Of a stretch of 64,000 nt of DNA, positions 49,291 through 59,139 are shown piece by piece. The first letter of the stretch is position 1, and every line of letters starts with the position of its first letter. Both the position numbers and the translations under genes were made by a program. Under the pieces are notes generated by a model that searched no databases, was not told where the DNA came from, and saw only the letters and a list, made by a program, of their open reading frames with translations. Origin of the DNA: Branchiostoma floridae (Eukaryota > Chordata > Leptocardii > Amphioxiformes > Branchiostomatidae); NCBI RefSeq assembly GCF_000003815.2, contig NC_049995.1, forward strand, positions 18,746,363 to 18,810,362, given 5' to 3'.

Positions 49291-51671
49291 ATGGCAGGTC
49301 CGGTCCGAGAACGAGTCACAGCTGCCGACAGGCGCCATTTTGATTTTATGGAAACTTTGCTCCGTATTTCCGATGAGCTGACAGAAGAGGAGACAAAAAA
49401 CGTGAAGTTGTTCTGCCGACATCTGATCCCCAGAGGCCAGGCGGAACAACTCGATCGAGCGGTGGACGTTTTCAACAAGCTGATAGACCTGGACAAAATT
49501 GACCAGGAGAATCTTGACTTTCTCGAGGAGATCTTGGAAAGAATCGGTCGGCTTGATCTGATTCGGGACGTTCTGCGGCGGTTCCAGCCGCCTGACCGAG
49601 TGGTTCCGGAAAATCCCGAACTCCAGCCGCCTGACCGAGAGGATCCGGAAAATCCCGAACTCCAGCCGCCTCACCGAGAGATTCCGGAGAACCCCGAACT
49701 GCAGCCAGAAAACCCCGAACTGCGTCCGGAAAACCAAGATCCCCAACGAAGTCAAAGTAATACCGAAGGAGCAAATGAAGAAGGTGAGTGTCAATCAACA
49801 TGAAAAAATATTGCTACTGCCTCAAGCAAAAGTAAAAAAATATTAACACATTTCTGTCAATTCATGTTCCAATTGTCATAGACATATCAATATTTTATGT
49901 AAAATCAATTTTGAATTGACATTAACATAAAATTATGATCATATCAATGATAAATGCTTGCAGGAAATGCTACGTCGAACATCTACGTGGTTGTGCACGG
50001 CCGAATACGCATGATCCAGGAAACTCTACATCATCTTAAAAACCGCCTGGCGACACTATCTAGCGCTAGAAGGTCACAGGTCAAGTTCAGAGGTTACAAG
50101 AAGCACAAGAGCATCCTGGTGCACTTCTCCATTCCGCGGGCGAACACGGCGGTGCTGAGGCACATGGCGGATCACTCCGACCCGAGACTTGTCTACATGG
50201 GCGTCAAGTCACTACAGATCGACGCTGAAGTTCCGATCAAAGTCCAACAGGGGGCGCCATTGTACGGTGAGTTGATTTTTTCAGTCTTTATATGTACTCT
50301 ATGTGTCAGTTTTAGACTTTTGCAGGTCCATCAGAGGAATGTGCATTTTAAAGTGAGTTTAAATTTCTCTCTTGAAGATGCACCATCAAAGACTACAGAG
50401 TGTTTTATTTTGAAAAATCAGCAGTCAATTTTATTCCATTGCTTTCTGACCATCTCCCATATGACTGAAACTGTCAGTATCTATGTCAGATATCTGAATA
50501 AAGATATTTACTAAACTCCTACTAGCAGCTGTTGTACGAGATAATATATCAAACCATATGTTTCGTCATGACATTTATCGTTCACTTTTGTGTCCCAGAT
50601 ATCAAGAGGCAACTTCCTGTAGATGACATCGAGGTGGGATGCAGTACCCGGACCAGACATCAGAGGGCGCCCCAGAGCTGGACCCGCCTGTCTGCCCTGA
50701 ACCTGTTCTCGGACGCCCTGCCGCTCCATCTGCAGGCAGCCGCGAGTCTGGAGTACCAGGGCTTCTCCTACAGCCTGGTCCGGGCTCTGGTGCAGAAGGA
50801 CCGGCTCAGAGAACACCAGATGAGGCAGGCCATCCAGAACCTCAGGAACGCAGAGGTGGATTCCAACACGCTCCGTCAGAAGGCAGAGGTGGATTCCAAC
50901 ACGCTCCGTCAGAAGGCAGAGGTGGATTCTAACACGCTCCGTCAGAAGTCAGAGGTGGATTCTAACACGCTCCGTCAGAAGGCAGAGGTGGATTCCAACA
51001 CGATCATGACTTTGCGCTCCAAGCTCAACATCACAGAGAACAGACTGAAGGAGGCTCTTGAGACAAATGAAATACTTGAAGAAAAGCTGCAGCAGGCTCA
51101 AGAGTACGCAGAGAAAGCTGCCAAGCAGGTGACATCCCACGTGACGGAGTACAGGGGAGAGAAGCCGCCTGGAGGCAGGCCACAGGAGTACAGGGGAGAG
51201 AAGCCACCTGGAGGCGGGCCACAGGAGTACAGGGGAGAGAAGCCACCTGGAGGCTGGCAACAGGAGTACAGGGGAGAGAAGCCACCTGGAGGCTGGTCAG
51301 CACATGTCGAGAAGGCAGATTTACCTACACAGACACAACTAGCGGATCCAGTTGGTACTACAGTGACACCTAGGGAGGAAGGTGACAAGCTTGGAGAAGA
51401 TCCGACTGTAGAGGAAGAAGACAGAAAAACTCCAAGACATGACTTTGACAGTGAGAGCGATGAAAGAGAGTCTGTTCTTGGTACAGAGGCACCCGGGCAA
51501 GAGCGACACACAGCGGGGACAGAAGGAACGGCATCTGGCTCTACTGGGGACTTGGAACAGGGTGTGATCACTTTTGGTGGGAGGGGATCAGAACCTGGAA
51601 AATTTTCGAACCCACGTGGCGTTGTGGTGTCGCCTAGCAACGAAATATTTGTGACTGATTTATCTAACTGA
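49291..51671 (+). pseudogene. Gene G: DED-domainX-coiled coil protein with propeller deleted, 622 aa left
   Basis: Exons are 49291-49783, 49964-50266 and 50599-51671. The DED carries GRLDL, and its tail alternates PPDR and PENPELQ units. Exon 3 has five 11-aa repeats (the most here) and four GEKPPGGW repeats. The frame is open to the first propeller blade (NEIFVTDLSN), then a TGA at 51669-51671 falls at a deletion junction. The next ~95 bp (51672-51760) match a much later blade (GICTNSSGHILVADSGNE), so about 0.5 kb of propeller is missing. At 51761 a second jump leads into the A-type 3' flank. The rest of the protein is intact, so a sensor-less product could be made. I treat it as a truncated copy. 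Confidence 0.85.
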
Positions 51672-51765
51672 CTGGTCCCGCAGGCATCTGCACAAACAGC
51701 TCGGGGCACATCCTCGTAGCGGACTCTGGGAACGAGAGGATTCAGATCTTCACACGTCTATCTTC
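51672..51765 (+). pseudogene. Detached late-blade fragment of the gene G propeller
   Basis: Encodes a blade-5-like sequence out of context behind the stop of G, ending in 'cttcacacgtcta' and joined to 3'-flank DNA. It marks two nested deletions. Confidence 0.7.
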
Positions 51766-52329
51766 CTACTTCTATCTGTTCCCATCTGTTTCGTCAGTCA
51801 TCCTGAAGAAGACTTGAGGATTCGGTGATTCCCGAAAGCTCATTTTGCTTCGTTCAACTACATAGATCTATGCTTAAAGTACACTTTATGCGAAAGTCGA
51901 ATCTTTTAATAGCAAACGTGTCTAAAAACCATGGTAACTTTTGTGGTATGTCTGATTTGACAGATCAAAGCTTTATTAATTGATTATTGCTTCGTAAATA
52001 GCTTTGCAGACTCAAAGGTCTTGCATTGCCATGGATTCCCTTTTAAACATCGTACATTGGTATTAATCAATTGGCAACACTGTGATATTTAAAAAAGTTA
52101 TCTTGTATATATTCTAATTTTGCGGAGACGGAATGAAGTTGAGAAGAATGACAGACTCGTCACAAACTCGAGTGTACCCTTCAGTTTGACCGATGATAAC
52201 GACTATCCAACCAGCAGTGTACCGATGATGGGATACGATGTGACATTTTTTTTTACCTGTAACATCACCATTTATCATCGGGTAAACAATTAGATACAAC
52301 ATAAAGGTCTCTGCACAATGCCTAAAGAT

Positions 52330-52680
52330 CACACATTAACACGTCTTTGCTATCAGCGGTTGAATTTCTGGGGAATTGAATTGAATTGGAAACTTTACGA
52401 TGCTGTATTCATTTTTACACGAATACAAGCTGTGCTTTCTTTGCATAAAATGATCAAAGTTCTTTGTGGTCTTACTTATGATACTGAGAACCAACCATGA
52501 TTTCGGTCCCTGTGTAACACCCGGCCAAAAGGCGTTGCCAAAGAAAAGCATTGATAGACATAAAATATCTCACAAGGACTTCTAGCGGTAAATGATGAAA
52601 CTGAATGCTATCAAACTGAATGAACTGAATGTTCTGTAGAAATAAACAACGAGATTCTGCAATGTCATCGCGGACTGGGC
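52330..52680 (+). repeat. 3'-flank repeat unit, copy 6
   Basis: Matches the other units; the AATAAA position reads AATACA here. No gene is seen between 51768 and 54060. Confidence 0.6.
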
Positions 52681-52709
52681 TTCAAATAAGGACTAAAAAG
52701 GTTTTTTAA

Positions 52710-53430
52710 AGTAGGTATATATCAACTGCCTTATCTAAATCATGTTGGACCAAGGCGGCCTTGTCGTAACATGGTAAAGCATCCTTGTGACGACAAAGTT
52801 TAGCGAACAAATTGTCTGAATGTTGGATCATGTTATAGTTATAGTGCCGCCATTTAATCTCCAAGCAGATGTTGGAAAGAAATATTTGGGCCGCTAGTAT
52901 ATGTCGAGATGCAACTTCACACCAGCTGGTACCGCTGATACTACAGGAATTTTACAAATCACATATCAAAGTGACGTCCAATCAGTATTAATGGAAACGC
53001 GCTAGCTTATTGCACCCGAACTATTTTAGTCACTAGCGGGTCAAACCTCGCTATGCAATCAGACTCCAGCGGTCGGGACCAAAGTCCAGCGGATACAGAG
53101 TTCGCTACAAATCTGCCACGTCCACTCGTATTTCAGTCAACAGACCGGCGACGCTGGTTCCTGTAGTACCGGTAGTACCCGCAAGGTGCAAAGCTGCACC
53201 TGCCATCCCAGTGACTGATCAAAGTCTAACGGGGACCGAGTTTGTTTCCCACTGCCACGTTTACTGCAATTTATTTCAGTCTCCATACAGGAGACATCTG
53301 AGGAACTTTGTCTTTTATAATCAGACTAACACATGTAGTCTTACCGGTACGTGACACAGGTGAGGTTTCGGTTTTCGCAGTACAGGTGAGAAATGTTCAC
53401 TTCAGCCAGGCGGCCATTTTAGGTCAACGA
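52710..53430 (+). repeat. Upstream unit and donor-like block of the relic locus
   Basis: Upstream block, GACACAG|GTGAGG (GT 53360-53361) and GGCGGCCATTTTAGGTCAACGA. The segment after it (about 53540-53800) is shared with the regions before B (12655) and D (26420). Confidence 0.6.
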
Positions 53431-53845
53431 CATGAAAAGGTGTTTGGCACCATTAGATTTTTTAAGTGGTCCAGAAAGGGGGGGTTCGGGAAATAAAACG
53501 CCAAGAAATTCGCGAAAAATCACGTTTCCTTCTAATTATTTGAAGGTTATACGGGCATTTGTTGCAGGGAAACGTGATACGAAATGACTGAGTTAGTGAC
53601 GTCAGCGTTACAGATTACTGTCGGTAAACACAAGTGGTGTTCTTAAACTATAATTTTCACAAACACATTTATCTTTTTATTGGTTTGGCTGTTCTAACGC
53701 TCACTTCCAGGGCTGCTACAAAGGCCCAGCCTTGCAGACAGAGACAAGACAGTTTATCACTTACTCTTGTAACAGTGCTCTTTTGTTTATTACTTGTGTG
53801 ATTATCTTCTCTTCCTTGCGTTTATAGATTTAAAGTGTTTTGGGC

Positions 53846-53940
53846 ATCTATCAGTATCAAGATCTCTAACTCCGCTCCTTCGGCAGGTCCGCGTGACGTG
53901 TTCATGGTTGAAGGACAAACACTCCAGGATTGGTGAGCTG
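53846..53940 (+). promoter_or_regulatory. GC-box/CRE module, copy 16 (relic locus)
   Basis: The same diverged variant as copy 5 (12982). Only an exon 3 fragment follows it. Confidence 0.5.
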
Positions 53941-54059
53941 AGAAAGGCCACATATATGTATTCTGTGCTAAAATATGTTTGAAGGGGTAGCTGTGTTGGC
54001 CTGTCAAACCGTCTTTTGACAGCTGAAATCTAGATAAGTTATTATGAATAATTAGGATG

Positions 54060-54412
54060 ACGGGCTTGGAGAAGATCCGACAGTGCGGGAAGAAGACAAG
54101 AGATCTGCAAGGCAAGACTCGTGCATTGGAAGAGAGGATGTTCTGGGTTCAGAAGCACCCATGCAAGAGCGACACACAGCGGGGATGGAAGGAACTGCAT
54201 CTGGCCCTACTGGAGACTTGAAACAGAACGTGATCAGGTTTGGTGGGGAAGGATCAGAACCGGGAAAGTTTCATCACACACGCGTAGTTGTGGTGTCGCC
54301 TAGCAACGAGATATTTGTGACTGATTTCGGCAACAGGCGAGTCCAAGTCTACAGCACAGAGGGGGTTTACCTGCGCCACTTCCCAACAGCTCACCGGGTA
54401 CAGGAGATAGGG
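54060..54412 (+). pseudogene. Exon 3 fragment: linker plus first propeller blades
   Basis: Translates as the acidic linker (GLGEDPTVREEDK onward), the EAPMQERHTAG motif and the propeller start to YLRHFPTA, then loses similarity at about 54405-54412. Exons 1 and 2, the coiled coil and four or five blades are missing. It is a scar of a deleted array member between G and H. Confidence 0.85.
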
Positions 54413-54704
54413 ATATGCATCAGGACACCTCAGCACAGCAGTTGTGTTGGATCCTTCATACCCTAGTGTGCCTCATGCCTCAAGGTAACATGAACAGTGG
54501 CAATGATGCCTGTCCGCCATGACAGTCAGACCAAAACAGAACACACCGTCTTCGTCTTCTTTACCTTCTTTCCCGCTAAGACAATTTTACCCACGTCTCT
54601 TTGAGGTCATTACATTCCTTACCATAACCGTAGCCACCCAGAATTACAGCATGATACCTTTGGTCGACGTACCAACGCTCACAATGCCTGCCCAACGATA
54701 CATG
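54413..54704. other. Unrecognised spacer
   Basis: About 290 bp with no similarity to the array or to the following palindromic repeat. No convincing ORF. Confidence 0.4.
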
Positions 54705-54990
54705 ACTGATGTACTATCCCAAATGTGCTCTATCCCAAAGGCGCTTTTAGGATAGAAGCACTTCTGGGATAGGCCTGCATCCTAAATGTGCTTTTATTCT
54801 AAAAGCGCTCTAAACCAGAGCGCATCCTGGATATCCCAGACGCGCTTCTTTGTCGCCGTCAATCACGGTGATTGACAGGACCGCAAGCGGCGATTGTTTC
54901 CATATTTGGTTCGACCTCGCGATCGCGAGACGTCGCGACAATCTACTTGCGAGAATTGCGCTGAATGCTGGCTGATGTGCGAATTCCACC
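54705..54990. repeat. Palindrome-rich repeat, block 1
   Basis: Clusters of CTATCCCAAA/AGCGCTTTTAGGATAGAAGCG and CTGGATATCCCAGACGCG words, many of them self-complementary. They are followed by a 'gcgattgtttccatatttggttcgacctcgcg' stretch that recurs at about 55985-56035. Confidence 0.65.
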
Positions 54991-55439
54991 ATTTAGAGTC
55001 ATTTATTCAAGACATCTTGTTTCTGAAATAAAAGCATGGAGGGACTGAATATGATGATATATATCTGCAACAGTCCATTTAGTTAGTGATGAAATTTCTC
55101 AAAGCCCTGTCGTACTGTATAGTAGCTTTTATTTCTCCTTCATGGATATCAAAAGAAAATATGACAAATCTTCTTATGAAAGTTATCTTTATTGCAAGTT
55201 AATGCACAGAGGTAATTATACACTGCTGAATACAATATGTATACAGTGTACACAGATAATGGGACATTTATCAAACTTATTTCCATGCAGATTAAACACT
55301 ATTTTGTCCTTTTTATTCTCACTATATGATTTTCATCAATCAACCAAGATGTACTACAAAATGTACCATAATAAAACATGATGACAGTCAATGAAACGTC
55401 CAGCTGCACAATGATCAATTCCCCAAGCCATTCAGTTCC

Positions 55440-56510
55440 CAGGTTGTATTCTAAGTGCTTCTGGGATAGAAGCAGATGTTCGTCTAACAAGAATAGTAGA
55501 TTGTTGTCTATCTTATAAAAGCGCTGCGCTTCTGGGATAAAATGTGCNNNNNNNNNNNNNNNNNNNNNNNNNNNNNNNNNNNNNNNNNNNNNNNNNNNNN
55601 NNNNNNNNNNNNNNNNNNNNNNNNNNNNNNNNNNNNNNNNNNNNNNNCAAGCGAAGGAGCGCATTCTGGATATCCTAGAAGCGCTTTTGGGATAGAAGCA
55701 CATTTGGGATAGATTCGCATCCAAAATCTGCATCTATCCTAAAAGCGCTTCTAGGATATCCAGAACACGTCGCAAGCGAAGGAACGCATTCTGGATATCC
55801 TGAATGCGCTCCTGTCGAAGGCGGCCGACATCTGTCTTCTCCTGTGCAGGGTGACTATGTTAATGGTTTGCTGAATTTCAGCTTCTGGTTTTGTTTCCAA
55901 CTATCGAACCGGAGATAGCGATACTACCTCGGTGTGTGGGGTCCATGCAGTCAACACGTCGCGAGAAAATGGCAGCGGTCAATTCTGGCGATTGTTTACA
56001 CCAAAGTTTCCATATTTAGTTCGACCTCGCGACACCTGCCGTAATCTACGTGATGGAAATCCGCAGTTTAAAAACCAAGCGCTGAACCTAGAGTTTACGT
56101 GATTATGTGAGTGTTAGACCGGCCCACGGAGTCCCCAAAAATGATTTGGTTTGTGCAAACTACGTTGATTTGGTGTAAGTATATGCGATCTTCTATCACA
56201 ATCAAACCCGGAAGTGACCTCGTGGGAGAACAAAGATGGCGGCCTCAGGTTGACTACGAAAAATCGAAAAACGCCTCCTAAGACACTAAGCTCCTCCCAC
56301 AAGTACACGTTCTGGATAAACACGCCGGCTTATCCTGAATGCGCTCCGACAGAAGCGCTTTCAGGATATCCAGAATGCGCTCCTCGCTTGCGACGCGTTC
56401 TGGATATCCCAGAAGCGCTTGTAGGATAGAGGCATATTTTGGATGCCGGTCTATCCTAAAAGCGCTTCTATCCTAGAAGCGTTTTTAGGATAGACGACAG
56501 TTTAGGACGT
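55440..56510. repeat. Palindrome-rich repeat, blocks 2-4 (foldback-like)
   Basis: Block 55648-55820 and block 56332-56510 carry the same GGATATCC, AAGCGCTT and 'caagcgaaggagcgcattctgg' words, largely inverted with respect to each other, around about 0.5 kb of other sequence. This looks like a foldback or composite element. No transposase-like ORF is visible. The class is not known to me. Confidence 0.6.
55548..55647. other. Assembly gap (100 N)
   Basis: A run of N inside the palindromic repeat. The fixed length suggests a placeholder of unknown true size. Confidence 0.95.
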
Positions 56511-56564
56511 GACACTGACATGCAGGAGCTAACAACGGTTTTAATAGAAAGGATTGTGCTTTTT

Positions 56565-56930
56565 TGGGCGTTGCAGGAATGACTACTGACTCCTCTTCGT
56601 GTTTCTAGCACGGCCAAGTTGGTTTTACTCCCGTCGGCCTTTGCGCGAGTACAGGAACAGCAGCAACTGAAGCGCGTCGCGTAGACTATATTTAGTTGTA
56701 CTACGGGTCTTACCAATGAGATCAACGTTCTTAGTGTACGGCTGTGGGGAGTCTTCTAGCAACGGGCCGAGTACACGGTTATTAAGTTTACAAGCAGATG
56801 TCAGAAAAACTTGCGGCTTGCACGTTGCACCTTAAGGCGTCCTTCGTACCAGTCTTCACACAGGTAAGATTTGACACCTTGGTTACTTCACGCTTCGTGA
56901 CTTGGCATCTAAGCAAGGAGGCCGTTTTAG
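56565..56930 (+). repeat. Second-type upstream unit of gene H
   Basis: Paralogue of 3530-3930, with CACACAG|GTAAGA (GT 56864-56865). It lies 4.2 kb before the DED exon of H. About 3 kb of that is two LINE insertions, so the original spacing was the usual 1.2 kb or so. Confidence 0.6.
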
Positions 56931-57122
56931 CCCAAAGTCTCAAAATACTGCATGCTATCTTGAGACTTTAATCGTTTTTATGTGATTAAGAACAATTGAT
57001 ATCTTGTATCAAAGGAACTAACAGGAAATTTCGAGAAGTTGCCACACTCTCCGTTAAGGGATAGACAAGACGGTAGGTATACGGCTACACTTTGAATATA
57101 CTTAACAAGAAGTTGAACCTGT

Positions 57123-57187
57123 ATTTGTGGCAAGGGCCCAGCGGTATCATAAACATGTTTCCGCCCCTCGCCACGTCTGTGTGACTT
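57123..57187 (+). promoter_or_regulatory. Module copy 17, interrupted by LINE
   Basis: 'gtggcaagggcccagcggtatc', a short GC box and CACGTCTGTGTGACTT, then LINE sequence. The paralogue at 4221-4340 is uninterrupted by a LINE. Confidence 0.5.
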
Positions 57188-58646
57188 CTTCTTCTTTCGT
57201 TACTGCTAAGCCCCTGTGAAGGGATTATCAGCAGTGCGCATGGTGTTAGTCACAAGTGGTGATTACAAATAAACGTAGTGGAAATAAAGGTAAACACTGA
57301 GGAACATAAACAACTGATATGTGGGTGCAAAGAACAAGACAAGTGAATATAGTGGGTTAGTGTTATTTACATAATATATACAAGGACGTGTAGGGGCGAC
57401 TCAATGCAGCAGGGCCCTCCCCAGTTCAGTTTTGAACTGGGAGAGAGACTCCGCCTCCACCACACCAGGCTCAAGTTCATTCCACTACTGGATGGTACGA
57501 GGGAAGAACGAGAGCCTATAGAAGTTGGATTTACTCACAATGGTCTGCAGCTTGAAAGCGTGGTTGGTGCGGCGGGAGCATCGAGTCGCCAGGACCGGTT
57601 TGGATGCATGTGGGACAGAGATGTTGTTATGGATAATTTTGTGCATGATAATGAGTCTGGCGTTCTTCCTTCTAGGTTGTAAGGACTGCCAGCCCCGTTT
57701 GTTGATTAGTGCAGTGACAGAGCCAGTATCTCGTTGATAGTTGTTTGTTACATACCGGGCCGTTACATACCGGGCATATAGTGGGTGGCTGTGAAGGATG
57801 TATGTGTGGGTGATATATGTTTTTGACAATGTTATGGTCATTACTTCACACTTAGATGGGTTAAACTCCATCAGCCACCTTTGTTCCCAGAGGCAGATGT
57901 TATCTATGTCTTCCTGTAGCTTATTACAATCAGAGCTGTCATGGATGGGCATCTGCAGAATGCAAAAAGCCTCACCTTTGCATTTGCAGCGTGTTCTGGG
58001 AGATCGTTAATGTATGCTGTTGATGGCAAAGTCATCAGTCAGTGAGAGCAATTGGGTCTCACATACTTGCCATGGCTGAAACCGTGTTGGAGATCGTACA
58101 AAATGTTGTTAGCCTGAAAGTGTGTCATCATGGTGCTAGCAATGATGTGTTCCATTATTTCACAACAGATAGATGTGAGTGAGATTAGGCGGTAGTTTTC
58201 TGGTTTGAAGCGGTCACATTCCTTGTACACTGGGGCTATGTTAGTCTCTTTCCAAGCCTCGGGCACAATGTCGGTGTCTAGGCTTCTCTGGAATATGATC
58301 TGAAGGATGGGACTGAGAACTGAACTGAGTTCTTTCAGGACACGGGCATGGATTTTATCTGGCCCAGAGGCTTTATGGATGTTTAAATTCCCCAACAGCT
58401 TAGCAACTCCATTTACCTCTATGTTGATCTCCTACATAAACACATGAGGACTAGGTTCTAAGTCTGGTAGGGGGTCATCTGAGGGCTCATTGGTGAATAC
58501 AGATTAAAACTGTTGATTGGGTAGGTCAGCTTTAGACTTACTGTCTGACACCAAGGTACCAAGATGGGAAACTCCAGATCTTTCTTACTTAATGGATTTA
58601 AGAAAACTCCCAAACTTCTTGGTGCCTTGCTTTGCAGAGGGGTTAT
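57188..58646 (-). mobile_element. CR1-like LINE fragment, decayed
   Basis: On the - strand, 58437-58039 encodes the N-terminal reverse-transcriptase region: HKASGPDKIHARVLKE, then a WKETNIAPVYKE motif, then NYRLISLTSICCEIMEHII. The region 57952-57485 encodes the post-palm region (WLMEFNPSKCEVM and what follows). The catalytic palm between them is deleted, and in-frame stops occur upstream (58430-58640). The 3' end, at the left, is a (GAA)n-like tail. The empty paralogous site at about 4300-4312 shows both borders. Confidence 0.85.
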
Positions 58647-58810
58647 CGGTGCTGAACAAACTAAACATCACTAAGCCTGTGAGCTAATAATGACGACATA
58701 TTTGTCTTTGGAGCCACAATGAGCATGTCAAACTGCAGATTTACGCCTGCAATTTGACTAAATAATTCGTGATGAAAAATGAAGATGATAAACCTGTAAG
58801 TATGTTATTT

Positions 58811-58920
58811 GTGGCAAGAATCTATCAGTATCCTGATCGCTGTCCCGCCCCTCGGCACGTCCGCGTGACTTGGTCATGGTTGATGGACAGAACAAACACA
58901 CAACAGCCAGTGAGCTGACG
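58811..58920 (+). promoter_or_regulatory. GC-box/CRE module, copy 18 (gene H)
   Basis: GC box TCCCGCCCCTC and CACGTCCGCGTGACTTG, ending GCTGACGTCAG. It lies between the two LINEs and was originally the module nearest to H. Confidence 0.5.
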
Positions 58921-59139
58921 TCAGGGGGAAGGCAAAGTGCGAGGAGACTCACAAAGAGCTTCTGTACATATTTCAACTGGGGTTATTGTGGACTGAAACT
59001 GCTTAGTTCACAACAGTTAAACATTGTTAACATTACTCAACATGATCATGAGTTACAGCGAAATGTCCCTTTGTCATGTATTCACTCACGGAGGGATCGG
59101 GAACAGAATAAGCTTGTTTATGGTTTAAACTGTGCAAGG

